DNA of 62,529 nt from an uncultured Halomicronema sp. (GCA_937899725.1 CALCCA010000094.1:1-62529), one strand, 5' to 3'. Numbered from the stretch's first letter, positions 46,724 through 56,478 are shown. A program made the numbers and translations. Notes: generated by a model from the sequence alone, not told the origin.

Positions 46724-47923
46724 ATGTATGCCCTGACAAACTGTACGCTTTACACCGGGTTTGAGGTGCTGACTGACCATGCCCTTGTGGTTGATGGGGC
46801 TGACATTCGGGCCATTGTGCCCCCAACGGACTTGCCGGTCGAGTGCGATCGCCATGATCTGCAGGGTTGGCAAGTGTCGCCGGGGTTTCTCGACCTGCAG
46901 CTGAATGGCTGTGGTGGGGTGATGTTTAACGATGCTATTGCTGCCAGCACCCTCGATACGATGCATCAGACCAATCTGCGCAGCGGCACCACCAACTTTT
47001 TGCCGACCCTCATCACCACCTCGGATGCGGATATGCAGGCGGCGATCGCGGTCGTTCGGCACTATCAGCAACAGCTGCCCAACGGCGTCTTGGGCCTCCA
47101 TTTCGAAGGCCCCTATCTCAACCCCCAGCGCAAAGGCATTCACAATGGCGCGTATGTGCGATCGCCTGAGGCCACAATGGTGGCGGCGATCGCGGCAGCT
47201 GGGCCAGATATTGTCAAACTGGTGACGCTAGCCCCCGAGGTTGTTTCCCCAGAAACCATTCGCATCCTATGTGAGGCAGGAATCACAGTATCTGCCGGGC
47301 ATACCAATGCCACCTACGATCAGGCCCTGGCGGGATTTGAGCAAGGCGTTACGCTAGTCACCCATCTATTCAACGCCATGTCTCCCTGGCAGAGTCGTCA
47401 GCCCGGCACGGTCGGTGCTGCTCTCAATCAGCCCGATATCTATGCGGGCATCATCGCCGATGGCCACCACGTCCATTTCGCCTCGATCGCCCTGGCCCAC
47501 AAATTAAAGGGCGACAAACTCTGCCTCGTCACCGATGCCACTCCGCCTGCGGGCACCACCCTCGATGCGTTTGTAATTGGCGGCCAGCCGGTTTACTACC
47601 GTGACGGCAAATGCGTTTCTGCCGAGGGCACGCTGGGGGGCTCCGCCTTGACGATGGCGGCCGCGATCGCTAACTGTGTGCAGCAGGTGGGCCTGCCGCT
47701 CGATGAGGCGCTGCGTATGGCGACCCTGTATCCGGCGCGGGCCATCCATGTGGCAGATCAGCTGGGGACTTTAGCGGCCGGGCGTTTAGCCAACCTGGCC
47801 CTGTTTGATGCGGCGCTGCAGGTGAACGGCGTGGTCGATCGCGGCCATCTGCAAACCTTCACGCCTCTGGCCGGCATGCCCCCTTCCCCACTACCGATTA
47901 CAACGGGGTCGGGCCAGCGTTAA
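46724..47923 (+). CDS. nagA: N-acetylglucosamine-6-phosphate deacetylase
   Basis: 399 residues from ATG 46724, where the family sequence starts (MYALTNCTLYTGFEVL); the frame is open 33 codons upstream without conservation. NagA removes acetate from GlcNAc-6-phosphate in amino-sugar and cell-wall recycling. Metal ligands and active site: the HFEGPYLNP block, SAGHTNATYDQ, THLFNAM and the catalytic Asp in LVTDATPPAG. A C-terminal YPARAIHVADQLGTLAAGRLANLALFD closes the amidohydrolase fold. No nagB or transporter is adjacent. Confidence 0.94.
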   Translation: MYALTNCTLYTGFEVLTDHALVVDGADIRAIVPPTDLPVECDRHDLQGWQVSPGFLDLQLNGCGGVMFNDAIAASTLDTMHQTNLRSGTTNFLPTLITTSDADMQAAIAVVRHYQQQLPNGVLGLHFEGPYLNPQRKGIHNGAYVRSPEATMVAAIAAAGPDIVKLVTLAPEVVSPETIRILCEAGITVSAGHTNATYDQALAGFEQGVTLVTHLFNAMSPWQSRQPGTVGAALNQPDIYAGIIADGHHVHFASIALAHKLKGDKLCLVTDATPPAGTTLDAFVIGGQPVYYRDGKCVSAEGTLGGSALTMAAAIANCVQQVGLPLDEALRMATLYPARAIHVADQLGTLAAGRLANLALFDAALQVNGVVDRGHLQTFTPLAGMPPSPLPITTGSGQR

Positions 47924-47958
47924 TCTAAAAGGGTTCAGCTCCCTCCCGGAACTTGCTT

Positions 47959-48306
47959 ATGCTGTCTGCTTACAAAGGTGTGGCGATCGCGACGGTCGTT
48001 GGTTCGGCTGGGATGCTTTGGGGTCATCCGGCGATCGCCGCAGACCTGGCTGACGCCCCGCCCCGAGCTGTTGCCGAGACGACCCCGCCTGCTGCTGAGA
48101 CGGCACCTTTACCTGTGGCTGAGCCCGCGATCGAGACGGAGTCACCCGGCGATGTTGAGGCGGAGGCCGAACCGTTGGTTTGTCCTGCCGGTCAGTTTGC
48201 TTCCACCTTTGCCGATGTGTATCCGTTCCACTGGGCCTATGATGCGGTCAATTCGTTAGCCGCCCCACCGATGCAGTGCTTCGACTGGCCTGAGGAATAC
48301 CTGTAA
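47959..48306 (+). CDS. Small exported Ala/Pro/Glu-rich protein with SLH-like end
   Basis: 115 residues from ATG 47959. A signal peptide (LSAYKGVAIATVVGSAGMLWGHPAIAAD, about 2-29) is followed by an Ala/Pro/Glu-rich linker (about 30-75) and a C-terminal block CPAGQFASTFADVYPFHWAYDAVNSLAAPPMQCF. The FADVYPFHWAYDAVNSLA part resembles the first half of an SLH motif, flanked by two cysteines. Probably periplasmic. Not recognised beyond that. Confidence 0.6.
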   Translation: MLSAYKGVAIATVVGSAGMLWGHPAIAADLADAPPRAVAETTPPAAETAPLPVAEPAIETESPGDVEAEAEPLVCPAGQFASTFADVYPFHWAYDAVNSLAAPPMQCFDWPEEYL

Positions 48307-48388
48307 CCGTGAGTGAGCCCACCGCATCCATCCGGTACCCCGCCCTGCCGTAGGATAAAGGAAGCCGCCTGTAGGGATACACCGAATC

Positions 48389-48817
48389 ATGGATAAAGCA
48401 GAGCAACTCGTGCGCATGGCAGAAGACGAGCTGACCGAGTACAGCACTGAAGCACGCAAAATTGAAAAGCTGCGCCGCAAGTTTAGTTTTGCTCTCCCCT
48501 ATGTTGAGCAGAAGGCTGTCCGCGATCAGGTCGAAGCCGACATTCCGTCTAACTTCATCGCCAAGCTCGTTGAGGAAAACCGCCAAACCGTCGCCCTGCC
48601 ATTTTGGGGCATTGGCGGGCTGGGGTTACTGTTAGGTATTGCGTTGCGTCAGCCGCTCGACATCATTGCCACCGGCATTGGCTTTTATGTGGCTTTTCAA
48701 GTCCAAAAATGGGGCTGGGAACTAGAAGCCAAGCGCCTAGTGGTTAAAACCCTGGACGATATTGAAGCGGGCATCCAGGCTGCCCGCGCCGACACAGCCA
48801 CCAAAGAGGCTTCGTAG
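48389..48817 (+). CDS. Conserved cyanobacterial protein with two membrane segments
   Basis: 142 residues. A helical charged N-terminal half (MDKAEQLVRMAEDELTEYSTEA, EKLRRKFSFALPYVEQKAV) leads to two close hydrophobic segments at about 70-100 (LPFWGIGGLGLLLGIAL, IIATGIGFYVAF), then KWGWELEAKRLVVKTLDDIEAGIQAARAD. The layout is that of a membrane hairpin with both ends in the cytosol. No function is known to me. A family restricted to cyanobacteria is likely. Confidence 0.65.
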   Translation: MDKAEQLVRMAEDELTEYSTEARKIEKLRRKFSFALPYVEQKAVRDQVEADIPSNFIAKLVEENRQTVALPFWGIGGLGLLLGIALRQPLDIIATGIGFYVAFQVQKWGWELEAKRLVVKTLDDIEAGIQAARADTATKEAS

Positions 48818-49004
48818 ACACCGATTCGCCCCAGTTAGTCTGCAGAGTCGGCGGAGAGCACAGATCTCTTTCGCCGCTCTATCCCTGTCATACTAGGCCT
48901 TTCAACGGGGCTGGGTCGAGCCGCAACTAGCGGGATCGATCAAAATCGGCCCACCGAATGAGAGAATGAACGTTTAATATTTGAAAACTTCTGACTGTTG
49001 ATCT

Positions 49005-49340
49005 ATGGCTCACATTGAATTTGCCCGCGGCGTTGTTGAAACAGTCATCCCTGACGTGCGTTTGACCCGCGCGCCTGATGGCAGTGATGGTACAGCAACC
49101 TTCTATTTTGAAAATCCCAAAGCCTTTTCTGAGGATGAGGGCGTAGACATCACCGGCATGTACATGGTGGATGAGGAAGGGGAACTGACCACTCGCGAAG
49201 TCAAAGGCAAATTTTTAGATGGCCGACCGGCGGGTATTGAAGCGCTGTTCGTCATGAAAAGTGAAGCCGAATGGGAACGGTTTATGCGATTTATGAATCG
49301 CTACGCCGAACAGAACGGTCTCGGGTTTACCAAAAGCTAA
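49005..49340 (+). CDS. psb28: Photosystem II assembly protein Psb28
   Basis: 111 residues, normal for Psb28. [47 protein letters not shown] and [34 protein letters not shown] match the family throughout. Psb28 binds the cytosolic face of PSII assembly intermediates containing CP47, guiding repair and chlorophyll-protein assembly. It is followed 21 bases later by moaB on the same strand. Confidence 0.96.
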   Translation: MAHIEFARGVVETVIPDVRLTRAPDGSDGTATFYFENPKAFSEDEGVDITGMYMVDEEGELTTREVKGKFLDGRPAGIEALFVMKSEAEWERFMRFMNRYAEQNGLGFTKS

Positions 49341-49361
49341 CCGGTTCTCAGCTCCCTGCAA

Positions 49362-49865
49362 ATGCCGTTGCCCCATCCCGACTTGGCTGCCATAACCGTT
49401 GGCTGTGCTGTGTTGACGGTCAGCGATACGCGGACGCCTGCTGCAATTGACAAAAGTGGGCAGCTCCTGCAGGCTAAACTGCCTGCCGCACCCCATGCCG
49501 TGGTGGCTTATGCGATCTTGCCAGATGAGCCAGCGGCAGTGGGGCGGCAAGTGCAGACTTGGGTGGCGAACGGCAGCATGGCCGTGATGGTGTTGAACGG
49601 TGGCACGGGCATTGCGCCGCGCGATACGACCTACGAAGCGATCGCGGCGCTCCTCTCTAAAACCCTGCCAGGATTTGGCGAAATCTTTCGACAATTGAGC
49701 TACGCAGAAATTGGCTCTAGGGCAATGGCGTCGCGGGCGATCGCGGGCGTTTGTGAATCCACCCTGATTTTTTCGCTGCCGGGTTCCTCAAAGGCGGTGG
49801 CACTGGCGATGGATAAATTGGTCCTGCCGGAACTGGTGCATCTGACCCCCCAACTGCGCGGCTAG
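49362..49865 (+). CDS. moaB: Molybdenum cofactor biosynthesis protein MoaB/MogA type
   Basis: 167 residues, single MPT-binding domain. Members adenylate molybdopterin before metal insertion. Motifs: AVLTVSDTRTPAAIDKSGQLL (about 16-36), VMVLNGGTGIAPRDTTYEAI (about 75-94), FRQLSYAEIGSRAMASRAIAG and FSLPGSSKAVALAMDKLVLPEL. MoaB rather than MogA is favoured by length and by the DTTYEA block, but the two are hard to separate by eye. It overlaps no other Mo-cofactor gene here. A dispersed repeat begins at its stop codon. Confidence 0.9.
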   Translation: MPLPHPDLAAITVGCAVLTVSDTRTPAAIDKSGQLLQAKLPAAPHAVVAYAILPDEPAAVGRQVQTWVANGSMAVMVLNGGTGIAPRDTTYEAIAALLSKTLPGFGEIFRQLSYAEIGSRAMASRAIAGVCESTLIFSLPGSSKAVALAMDKLVLPELVHLTPQLRG

Positions 49866-49932
49866 TAGACTGCGGCGTTAATTTACCCACCATTGCCGAT
49901 GACTCGAGAGCAGTGGGCGCAGGGGGGCAGAG
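49865..49932 (+). repeat. Dispersed repeat, copy B
   Basis: Starts at the moaB stop codon and matches 7567-7635 at about three quarters of positions. Both copies sit directly after the stop of an unrelated plus-strand gene and have the same orientation. There is no transposase near this copy. A minus-strand frame across it (49878-50099) has no recognised product. Confidence 0.6.
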
Positions 49933-50073
49933 AGAGAGTTACTTCTGTCGTCGAATACGAGCTTCCTCACAGCTCGGTCAGCCCTTCCTGCAGCCCGATA
50001 TTCTGAGACAAGGCGACCCATGGGCTCCCCAGTTTCCAGAACTGCATCGAGAGTCCGATTCCTGAGAAGGGCT

Positions 50074-50304
50074 TCAGCCGCCGCCCACAATGGTGACAAT
50101 TTCTAGGCGATCGCCCGCTTGCAGATAAGTTTCCGGCCAAAACTGACGGTGCAAAATTTCGCCATTGTATTCCACCGCTACCAAGCGCGGATTCATGCCA
50201 ATTTGCTGCAGATAGTCGGGCAGCAGCGTTTGCGGGGGGCAGTGGGCGACTTTGCCGTTTACTGACAGCTCAATGGTGGATGGGGTGGGTGAAAAATTAG
50301 TCAT
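50074..50304 (-). CDS. thiS: Sulfur carrier protein ThiS
   Basis: 76 residues from ATG 50304 (a longer frame starts at 50343 but the family begins about here). ThiS is a ubiquitin-like carrier whose C-terminal Gly-Gly is adenylated and thiocarboxylated to give sulfur to the thiazole ring of thiamine. The protein ends ...GDRLEIVTIVGGG, with the required Gly-Gly, and has the SVNGK start of the fold. It follows thiE by about 35 bases on the same strand. Confidence 0.93.
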   Translation of the reverse strand: MTNFSPTPSTIELSVNGKVAHCPPQTLLPDYLQQIGMNPRLVAVEYNGEILHRQFWPETYLQAGDRLEIVTIVGGG

Positions 50305-50339
50305 GGCAGTTTCACGAGGGATCAATGGGGTGGCAGCTC

Positions 50340-51386
50340 TCAATGGGGGGCAGCTTGCAGTTGGGTGAGCAGCGCCCGACTAGCTGCCGTCGGATTGTCG
50401 GCTTGCATAATGGCGCGCACGACGGCGACGCGATCGCCCCCGGCGGCCATCACCTCTGCCAGGTTGGCCGCGTCAATGCCGCCGATGGCAAACCAGGGCA
50501 CGGGTGAATTTTGGGCGGCATACCGCACATAGTCTAAACCCGCCGCCGCTTTGTCCGGCTTGGTCGGGGTGGCATAGACGGGGCCAACGCCGATATAGTC
50601 GGCGCCTTCGGCCAGGGCTTGGGCCATTTCTTCGGGGTTGGTGGTCGAACGGCCAATGAGGCGCTGACGGCCCAGCAATGCCCGCGCGGTGGCAATGGGT
50701 AAATCTTGTTGGCCCAGGTGTACGCCATCAGCCTCTACCGCCAGCGCCAGATCGACCCGGTCGTTGATGAAAAATAGCGCCCCATATTGCTGACACAGCG
50801 CTCTCAACTGCTGAGCAATGGGGAGGCGATCGCAATCATCACCGACCTTTTCGCGATATTGCACCATTTGCAGCCCGCCCTGCAGCGCAGCTTTCACGAC
50901 CGGCAACAGGTTGGGGTCGGGAGCCGTCACCAAATACAGCTGAGCCTGCTGCAGTTGCTGAAACCGCTGATGGGCCATCACCTGGCTTTCCAGGGTGTAG
51001 ACCTGGTAGCGCAGTTGTTTACAGGCTTCAGACAGCTCCGGATGGTGGATTTTGCCAAATTCTTCGAGCGATCGCAGGGCTTCTTCGACCCGACAAAAGT
51101 TGGCCTGCAGCACCTGGGCGACGCTGCTGCGCAAACGCTCTTGGGGATGGGTCAGCGTTGTGCCGGGGTCGCCGGGGGTATCGCGGGCGGCTCGCAAATC
51201 AGCGGTGTGCCACTGCGCTAGGCGTTGGCGCAAATGCTTGAACTGGGCAGTCAGCTCGCCCTGATTGAGGCCAAAGCGACACCAATCTTCGAGCACTCGC
51301 AAGCCCTCGCGAGCGCGATCAAGGTTGGCGTCCAAAATGCGGGCAATGCTGTCGGGTTGGCTCATCGGCGGGGGGAGAGAACTCAT
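50340..51386 (-). CDS. thiE: Thiamine-phosphate synthase with N-terminal extension
   Basis: 348 residues from ATG 51386; ATG 51365 is seven codons later. The C-terminal 210 residues are the TIM barrel of ThiE, joining thiazole phosphate and HMP pyrophosphate: LYLVTAPDPNLLP, MVQYREK, FFINDRVDLALAVEADGVHLGQ, DYIGVGPVYATPTK and PWFAIGGIDAANLAEV. The first 140 residues (RILDANLDRAREGLRVLEDWCRFGL, RVEEALRSLEEFGK) are a helical domain with DxNxxRAxEGLRVxED found in cyanobacterial ThiE proteins; its role is not established. The overlap with thiS suggests one operon. No TPP riboswitch was recognised upstream. Confidence 0.92.
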   Translation of the reverse strand: MSSLPPPMSQPDSIARILDANLDRAREGLRVLEDWCRFGLNQGELTAQFKHLRQRLAQWHTADLRAARDTPGDPGTTLTHPQERLRSSVAQVLQANFCRVEEALRSLEEFGKIHHPELSEACKQLRYQVYTLESQVMAHQRFQQLQQAQLYLVTAPDPNLLPVVKAALQGGLQMVQYREKVGDDCDRLPIAQQLRALCQQYGALFFINDRVDLALAVEADGVHLGQQDLPIATARALLGRQRLIGRSTTNPEEMAQALAEGADYIGVGPVYATPTKPDKAAAGLDYVRYAAQNSPVPWFAIGGIDAANLAEVMAAGGDRVAVVRAIMQADNPTAASRALLTQLQAAPH

Positions 51387-51539
51387 ACCACAAGGGTGAG
51401 AAACGGCTATTTGGGGCGACGACAATCCGTTGAGAAGACCGGTCGCGCCATGGCGAAAGCGTTTCAAATTCTCCCACAGCTGGGGACGGTAGAACTGGAA
51501 ATCCGTCGTTATAGTGGAATCAAGAATGACGCCATTGCG

Positions 51540-52427
51540 ATGCCTCTGTCTGACGCGGCTATGCTACAGCACCAGTTTCTCAATACCAATGGCATTCGGC
51601 TGCACTACGTCACCCAAGGCCACGGACCGCTGTTGCTGTTGCTGCACGGCTTTCCCGAGTTTTGGTACACCTGGCGACACCAAATTCCCGTCTTTGCCGA
51701 ACATTTCACCGTCGTGGCCCTTGATTTGCGGGGCTATAACGACAGCGATAAGCCGACCGATATCAGTGCCTATACCTTGTCAGAACTGGGTAAAGATATT
51801 GCTGGCGTGATTACGGCGTTAGGCTACGACCAGTGCTATCTGGTCGGGCATGACTGGGGTGGCGCGATCGCCTGGCACGTGGCCTATACCTATCCTGACC
51901 AGGTGGCCAAGCTGATCGTCCTCAACTGTCCTCACCCCAGGCGCTTTTTAGACAGCTTTGCTGACCCTGGCCAATGGCTGCGCAGCGCCTACATCGGCTT
52001 CTTTCAACTGCCATGGCTGCCAGAGTGGGTGCTGCAGGTCGACGATTATCAGTTCGTTGATCAGGTCTTTGATCAGCTCGCGGTAAATCGCTGCGCCCTC
52101 ACCGCCATTGATATTCAAGCTTTCAAAACGGCGCTGGCCCGACCCGGCGCGCTGCACGCCAGTCTTAATTACTACCGTAATTTGCTATCGCCCTCGCTGC
52201 TCCAGCAAACCTGGCCTGTTCTCGAAGTACCGACGCTGATGATTTGGGGGGAAGATGACCCCGTCTTCGAAAGCTCGATCGCCACGGCAGAAGAGCATGT
52301 TCGAGAATTTCACCTCCGCTATATCGCCCACTGTGGTCACTGGGTACCCCAAGAATATCCCGAGTTAGTGAACCAATATATGGGGGAGTTTTTGGGGGTG
52401 TCTATCTTGGCACCGTCTGACCGTTGA
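51540..52427 (+). CDS. Epoxide-hydrolase-like alpha/beta hydrolase
   Basis: 295 residues from ATG 51540; the frame extends 105 codons upstream but that part lies antisense to thiE and is not conserved. The nucleophile elbow is VGHDWGGAIAW (Asp, not Ser), the acid Asp is in WGEDDPVFE and the His in HCGHWVPQE. LLHGFPEFWYTWRHQIP provides the oxyanion and halide/epoxide-side Trp. An Asp nucleophile marks epoxide hydrolases and haloalkane dehalogenases; the HGFPE motif favours epoxide hydrolase. Substrate unknown. Divergent from thiE by about 150 bases. Confidence 0.85.
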   Translation: MPLSDAAMLQHQFLNTNGIRLHYVTQGHGPLLLLLHGFPEFWYTWRHQIPVFAEHFTVVALDLRGYNDSDKPTDISAYTLSELGKDIAGVITALGYDQCYLVGHDWGGAIAWHVAYTYPDQVAKLIVLNCPHPRRFLDSFADPGQWLRSAYIGFFQLPWLPEWVLQVDDYQFVDQVFDQLAVNRCALTAIDIQAFKTALARPGALHASLNYYRNLLSPSLLQQTWPVLEVPTLMIWGEDDPVFESSIATAEEHVREFHLRYIAHCGHWVPQEYPELVNQYMGEFLGVSILAPSDR

Positions 52428-52532
52428 ATGGGCTGGCGATGTCAGGAGGCGTCATCCATTAACGACTCAAGGCTGTGAGGCTGAGTACCCCAAGCCCTCA
52501 TTCATGCCACTCAATCGAGTCTGAAAACCTAG

Positions 52533-52680
52533 GTGATACCAGTTCTACGAATTACAGCTACACAGACAAGTCGGCTTTCTCCCTCGGGGAGACGCGATGC
52601 GAACGACTCCGCTCAGCCGACGTTCCTTGAGCGGAGTCGAAAGGAAGATCTGTAGCCCAGTTTCAGAGAATTGGTATAAC
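52533..52680. repeat. MITE-like element, copy 2
   Basis: 148 bases with imperfect 14-base terminal inverted repeats (GTGATACCAGTTCT at the left and the complement GTTATACCAATTCT at the right, two mismatches). A perfect internal 12-base stem, CGACTCCGCTCA (52604-52615) and TGAGCGGAGTCG (52628-52639), matches copy 1 at 30173-30306. Compared with copy 1 it carries about 14 extra bases (TCCCTCGGGGAGA region) after CGGCTTTC. The rest of the 590-base gap to uvrB shows no gene. Confidence 0.8.
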
Positions 52681-53015
52681 GTCAGTTCGGGTTAAAACCG
52701 AAGCCGGATATTTCCCCTCCTGGGAGGGGCTGAAGGGTAGATGGATCGCCAGTGAGCGCGACTGACAGCACCCACCCGCCTTTGGCACCCCTTCCGAGAG
52801 GGGATTTGAGGCTCCATTGGCGGGTAAAAGCGTTACTTATTCTTATCTCGAACTCAGGTTAGATACTGTAAGCCAAACCCCATTGACTTGGACAGCCTGG
52901 GTTTGGGCCTGCCGCGCCCACCTCTCGTTAACCTTTGGCGAATTAGCTCAATTGGCTACCGGGGTTTAACACTGCCAAACCCCGGCGATCGAGACGCTAC
53001 TTTTGAGCAACTGCC

Positions 53016-55031
53016 TTAATCCACAATGGGTGAGCGCCGGCCCAAGAGTCGATCGCGCAGCTTTTTGACGCGATCGCGATATTTTGCCGCTTCCTCAAAG
53101 TCGAGATTCTTGGCCGCTTCTTTCATCTGTTTTTCGAGCTGGCTGATCAGTTCCGGAATTTCCTCTAACGGCAGCTCGTCTTTATGCTCGTAGACCTCAT
53201 CTAGCTCCTGCACATTGAGGCGACGCGATACTTCTAAAAAGGAGAGAATAGCGTTGCTGTTGCGGCGAATAATCGAAGCGGGCACGATACCGTTATCTTC
53301 GTTGTGCTTCTGCTGCAGGGCGCGGCGGCGTTCCGTGATGTCGATCGCCTTTGCCATGCTGTCGGTCAGGTTGTCGCCATAGAGAATCGCCTTGCCTTCC
53401 ACATGGCGGGCAGCGCGGCCAATTGTCTGAATCAGCGATCGCTCGGCCCGCAAAAAGCCCTCTTTGTCCGCATCCAAAATGGCAACCAGGGAAACCTCGG
53501 GCAGATCCAGACCTTCGCGCAATAGGTTGACGCCGACCAGCACGTCGTAATTGCCGTCGCGCAAATCTTGAATCAGCTCAATGCGTTCGATGGAATGAAT
53601 CTCTGAGTGCAGATAGCGGACTCGGACGCCTTGCTCGTCAAAATATTCGGTGAGGTCTTCAGCCATGCGCTTGGTCAACGTCGTCACTAAGACACGCTCA
53701 TTGCGAACCGCCCGCTCTCTAATTTCACCCAGCAGATCGTCCACCTGCCCCTCGGTTGGACGCACAAAAATTTCGGGATCGAGCACTCCTGTGGGGCGAA
53801 TAATCTGTTCGGCGACGCGGCCTTCTGAGACCTCAAATTCCCAACTGCCCGGTGTGGCCGACACAAACACGCACTGGTTCATTTTGTCCCAAAACTCTTC
53901 GGCTTTGAGGGGGCGGTTGTCAGCGGCGCTGGGTAGACGAAAGCCGTGCTCAATCAGCACCATTTTGCGGGCGCGATCGCCGTTATACATGGCGTGAATC
54001 TGCGGAATCGTCACGTGGGATTCATCAATCACCAGCAGCCAATCTTTCGGGAAATAGTCGATCAAACATTCCGGTGGCGACCCGGCCAGTCTCCCGGCCA
54101 GGTGGCGGGCATAGTTTTCGACGCCGTTGCAGTAGCCGACTTCTCGCAGCATCTCCAGGTCATAGCGGGTGCGCTGTTCGAGCCGCTGCGCTTCTAGGAG
54201 CTTACCGTTGGTTTCTAACTCTTCGAGGCGATCGCGCAGCTCGTCTTGAATGGCGGCGCAGGCGGCTTCGAGTTTGTCGTCGGGGGTGACAAAGTGTTTC
54301 GCTGGGTAGACATTGATCGCCTCTAGGCTCTGCAGGGTTGTCCCCGTCACCGGATCGACATAGCGAATGGCATCAATCTCATCGCCAAAGAACTCTACCC
54401 GAATGATGCGGTCTTCATAGGCAGGGCCGATCTCTAGCACGTCGCCTTTGACCCGAAAGCGGCCCCGCCCCAGGTCTAAATCGTTGCGGGTGTATTGCAC
54501 CACGGCCAGATCGCGCAGCACCTGCCGCTGGTTGACCTCCATGCCCACCTGCAGCGGAATCGAGGCTTTTAAATATTCTGACGGAATGCCCAAACCGTAG
54601 ATGCAGCTGATGGAGGCGACGACAATGACGTCACGCCGCTCAAACAGCGATCGCGTCGCTGAGTGGCGCAACATGTCAATCTCTTCGTTAATAGAGGCGG
54701 TTTTGGCGATGTAGGTATCAGTGACGGGCACATAGGCCTCGGGCTGATAATAGTCGTAATAGCTGATGAAATATTCCACCGCATTGTCGGGAAAAAATTC
54801 ACGCAGCTCGTTGCAGAGCTGTGCCGCCAGGGTTTTGTTGTGGGCCAGCACCAGGGCCGGTTTGCCAATTTTGTCGATCACCCGCGCCATCGTGTGGGTT
54901 TTGCCGGTGCCGGTGGCCCCCAGCAGGGTTTGATATTTGTGGCTGTCTTGCAGGTATTGGGTCAGCCCCGCGATCGCTTTGGGCTGATCGCCCTTGGGCT
55001 CGAAGGGAGCTTGGATGTCAAAATCGCCCAT
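53016..55031 (-). CDS. uvrB: Excinuclease ABC subunit B
   Basis: 671 residues, full length. UvrB is the helicase-like damage-checking subunit of nucleotide excision repair. Walker [15 protein letters not shown] (about 37-50), the beta-hairpin region [12 protein letters not shown] (about 92-103), DEEAD-type [11 protein letters not shown] (about 340), helicase motifs [28 protein letters not shown] and QTIGRAARH, and the C-terminal UvrC-binding coil [27 protein letters not shown] are all present. No other uvr genes lie nearby. Confidence 0.97.
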   Translation of the reverse strand: MGDFDIQAPFEPKGDQPKAIAGLTQYLQDSHKYQTLLGATGTGKTHTMARVIDKIGKPALVLAHNKTLAAQLCNELREFFPDNAVEYFISYYDYYQPEAYVPVTDTYIAKTASINEEIDMLRHSATRSLFERRDVIVVASISCIYGLGIPSEYLKASIPLQVGMEVNQRQVLRDLAVVQYTRNDLDLGRGRFRVKGDVLEIGPAYEDRIIRVEFFGDEIDAIRYVDPVTGTTLQSLEAINVYPAKHFVTPDDKLEAACAAIQDELRDRLEELETNGKLLEAQRLEQRTRYDLEMLREVGYCNGVENYARHLAGRLAGSPPECLIDYFPKDWLLVIDESHVTIPQIHAMYNGDRARKMVLIEHGFRLPSAADNRPLKAEEFWDKMNQCVFVSATPGSWEFEVSEGRVAEQIIRPTGVLDPEIFVRPTEGQVDDLLGEIRERAVRNERVLVTTLTKRMAEDLTEYFDEQGVRVRYLHSEIHSIERIELIQDLRDGNYDVLVGVNLLREGLDLPEVSLVAILDADKEGFLRAERSLIQTIGRAARHVEGKAILYGDNLTDSMAKAIDITERRRALQQKHNEDNGIVPASIIRRNSNAILSFLEVSRRLNVQELDEVYEHKDELPLEEIPELISQLEKQMKEAAKNLDFEEAAKYRDRVKKLRDRLLGRRSPIVD

Positions 55032-55533
55032 GGTTGCCTTTCCCTACTACGCCGCTACAGCTTTCTATGATGACGGATTCCTTGGCAATGTGGGGGTGTC
55101 GAGGGTGACGAAATCCCGAAAAGCGGCGATCGAGTGATTGAGATCGCCAGCGCCTATGACAACGGCAAAAACCCGTACTTTAGCGAACTTTTGTAACTGT
55201 TCTCCCCGAAATATATCAGTAGATCTGTCAGTAAGAATGTGGATTGCACTGAGAAAAATGGGCTCTATGAAAGAGCAATCTCCTTAGTCTCACTGGGTAC
55301 GTTTTGAAAGCCTCTCACTCAGTGTCTGGCCTTGGGATGGTGAGACGATTACAGTTGTTCCCCCGGGCCGAATCCATCTGTTTGGCCAGCTCGGCCATCA
55401 CCGTGACCCCAACCTCCACAGCCAGGATGTGGGAGGTATGCCAGACGGTAGTCGCACCGCCGGACTGGCGATTGGCAAACACAGGGCATCATCTGCTGCT
55501 TTCGCTTGTTCTTCAAAAAGTTCACGATTTAAA
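55032..55533. other. Divergent upstream region of uvrB with an orphan coding fragment
   Basis: About 500 bases. On the plus strand 55101-55196 reads EGDEIPKSGDRVIEIASAYD then NGKNPYFSELL and a stop, with codon use like real genes, but the frame closes about 45 bases upstream at TGA and has no start. It is probably the end of a lost gene. Nothing else was recognised. Confidence 0.4.
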
Positions 55534-56478
55534 ATGCTTTACCCCGTTGCCCCACCGCCCTCTGCAAGTCCTGACGTGACGCCGCTCCCCCACCGGCGAT
55601 CGCCCAGGCTGCAGCATTCCTTTCAGCGCGCTGCCCTAGGCGTGCTCGGCGTCGCTACCCTGCTCGGGGCTGTGACGTTGTCTCCCAGTCAAGCGCAAAC
55701 CGGGCGCTGGCTAGAAGTGGAACGCTTAACCGGGAGTGTATTCGTGCAGCAGAGTCAATCACGGCCGGCGGGACTCGGCGATCGCCTCACCCAGGTTGGT
55801 CACAGCATTACCACCCAAAGCCAGGCGAGCACCAGCCTCGCCTTAGATACCGAAATTGGCTCGGTCGCCGTGGCCCAAAATACCCATCTCAAAGTCGAAC
55901 GCTTAGACGTGTTATCGAATGGTGGTCGGGTCACTGTCTTAGAGGTGACGCGAGGGCAGGCGCGCGTGCAATCCCGACCCTTTACGAATCCCAACACCCT
56001 GTTAGAAATCTGGACGCCGAGCGGGGTAGCGGCAGTGCGCGGCACGGACTTTGGGGTGGCCGTAGACGACGAGGGTAAAACCACCATTGCGACCTTAGAA
56101 GGCAGCGTCGAAGCAACGGCGGAGTCGGTGACGGTGACCGTCGATGAGGGCTTGGCCTCGGTGATTCGCCCTGGTGAACCGCCCACGACGCCCATTGCCC
56201 TCGACCGCGAACTAGCGATTGAAGGCTTGACCCAAGAGCGCCGAGGCAATACCTTGACCGTGACCGGCCGCGTCAACCCCACCAATACCGTACAGGTGGG
56301 CGATCGCGACATTGAGGTTTCTCGCAGCGGCTATTTTGCGTGGCAGGCGAATTCGGCCCGTCGCAGTCGTAGTGTGGCGTTTACGGTGACTAATCCGCTG
56401 GGCGAGTCGCGCCGCTATCGCATTTTGCCGTGGCAGGTGCCTGACCTAGACCGAGGCAGCAACGGTGGAGAAGACTGA
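55534..56478 (+). CDS. FecR-domain exported protein
   Basis: 314 residues from ATG 55534; the frame opens 35 codons upstream but a signal peptide follows this start (basic RRSPRLQHSFQRAALG, hydrophobic VLGVATLLGAVTL, then SPSQAQ). The mature part contains a FecR-like domain: LTGSVFVQQ, DRLTQVGHSITTQSQASTSLALD, TRGQARVQSRPF and WTPSGVAAVRGTDFGVAVDD, followed by a second beta domain ending at the C-terminus. In cyanobacteria FecR proteins often stand next to a CHASE2 cyclase or kinase, as here, suggesting a periplasmic sensor partner. Confidence 0.82.
   Translation: MLYPVAPPPSASPDVTPLPHRRSPRLQHSFQRAALGVLGVATLLGAVTLSPSQAQTGRWLEVERLTGSVFVQQSQSRPAGLGDRLTQVGHSITTQSQASTSLALDTEIGSVAVAQNTHLKVERLDVLSNGGRVTVLEVTRGQARVQSRPFTNPNTLLEIWTPSGVAAVRGTDFGVAVDDEGKTTIATLEGSVEATAESVTVTVDEGLASVIRPGEPPTTPIALDRELAIEGLTQERRGNTLTVTGRVNPTNTVQVGDRDIEVSRSGYFAWQANSARRSRSVAFTVTNPLGESRRYRILPWQVPDLDRGSNGGED

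Noticed and set aside
48851-48882. Imperfect hairpin after the two-span membrane protein gene
   Set aside because: The stem has a bulge and no T-run, so it was not called as a terminator.
49878-50099. Minus-strand frame across dispersed repeat copy B
   Set aside because: Overlaps the repeat and the end of thiS and shows no known domain.
51225-51539. Upstream extension of the epoxide-hydrolase-like frame
   Set aside because: It lies antisense to conserved thiE codons and has no hydrolase similarity before ATG 51540.
50304-51540. TPP riboswitch upstream of the thi genes
   Set aside because: The conserved CUGAGA and ACCUGA blocks were not found in the leader.
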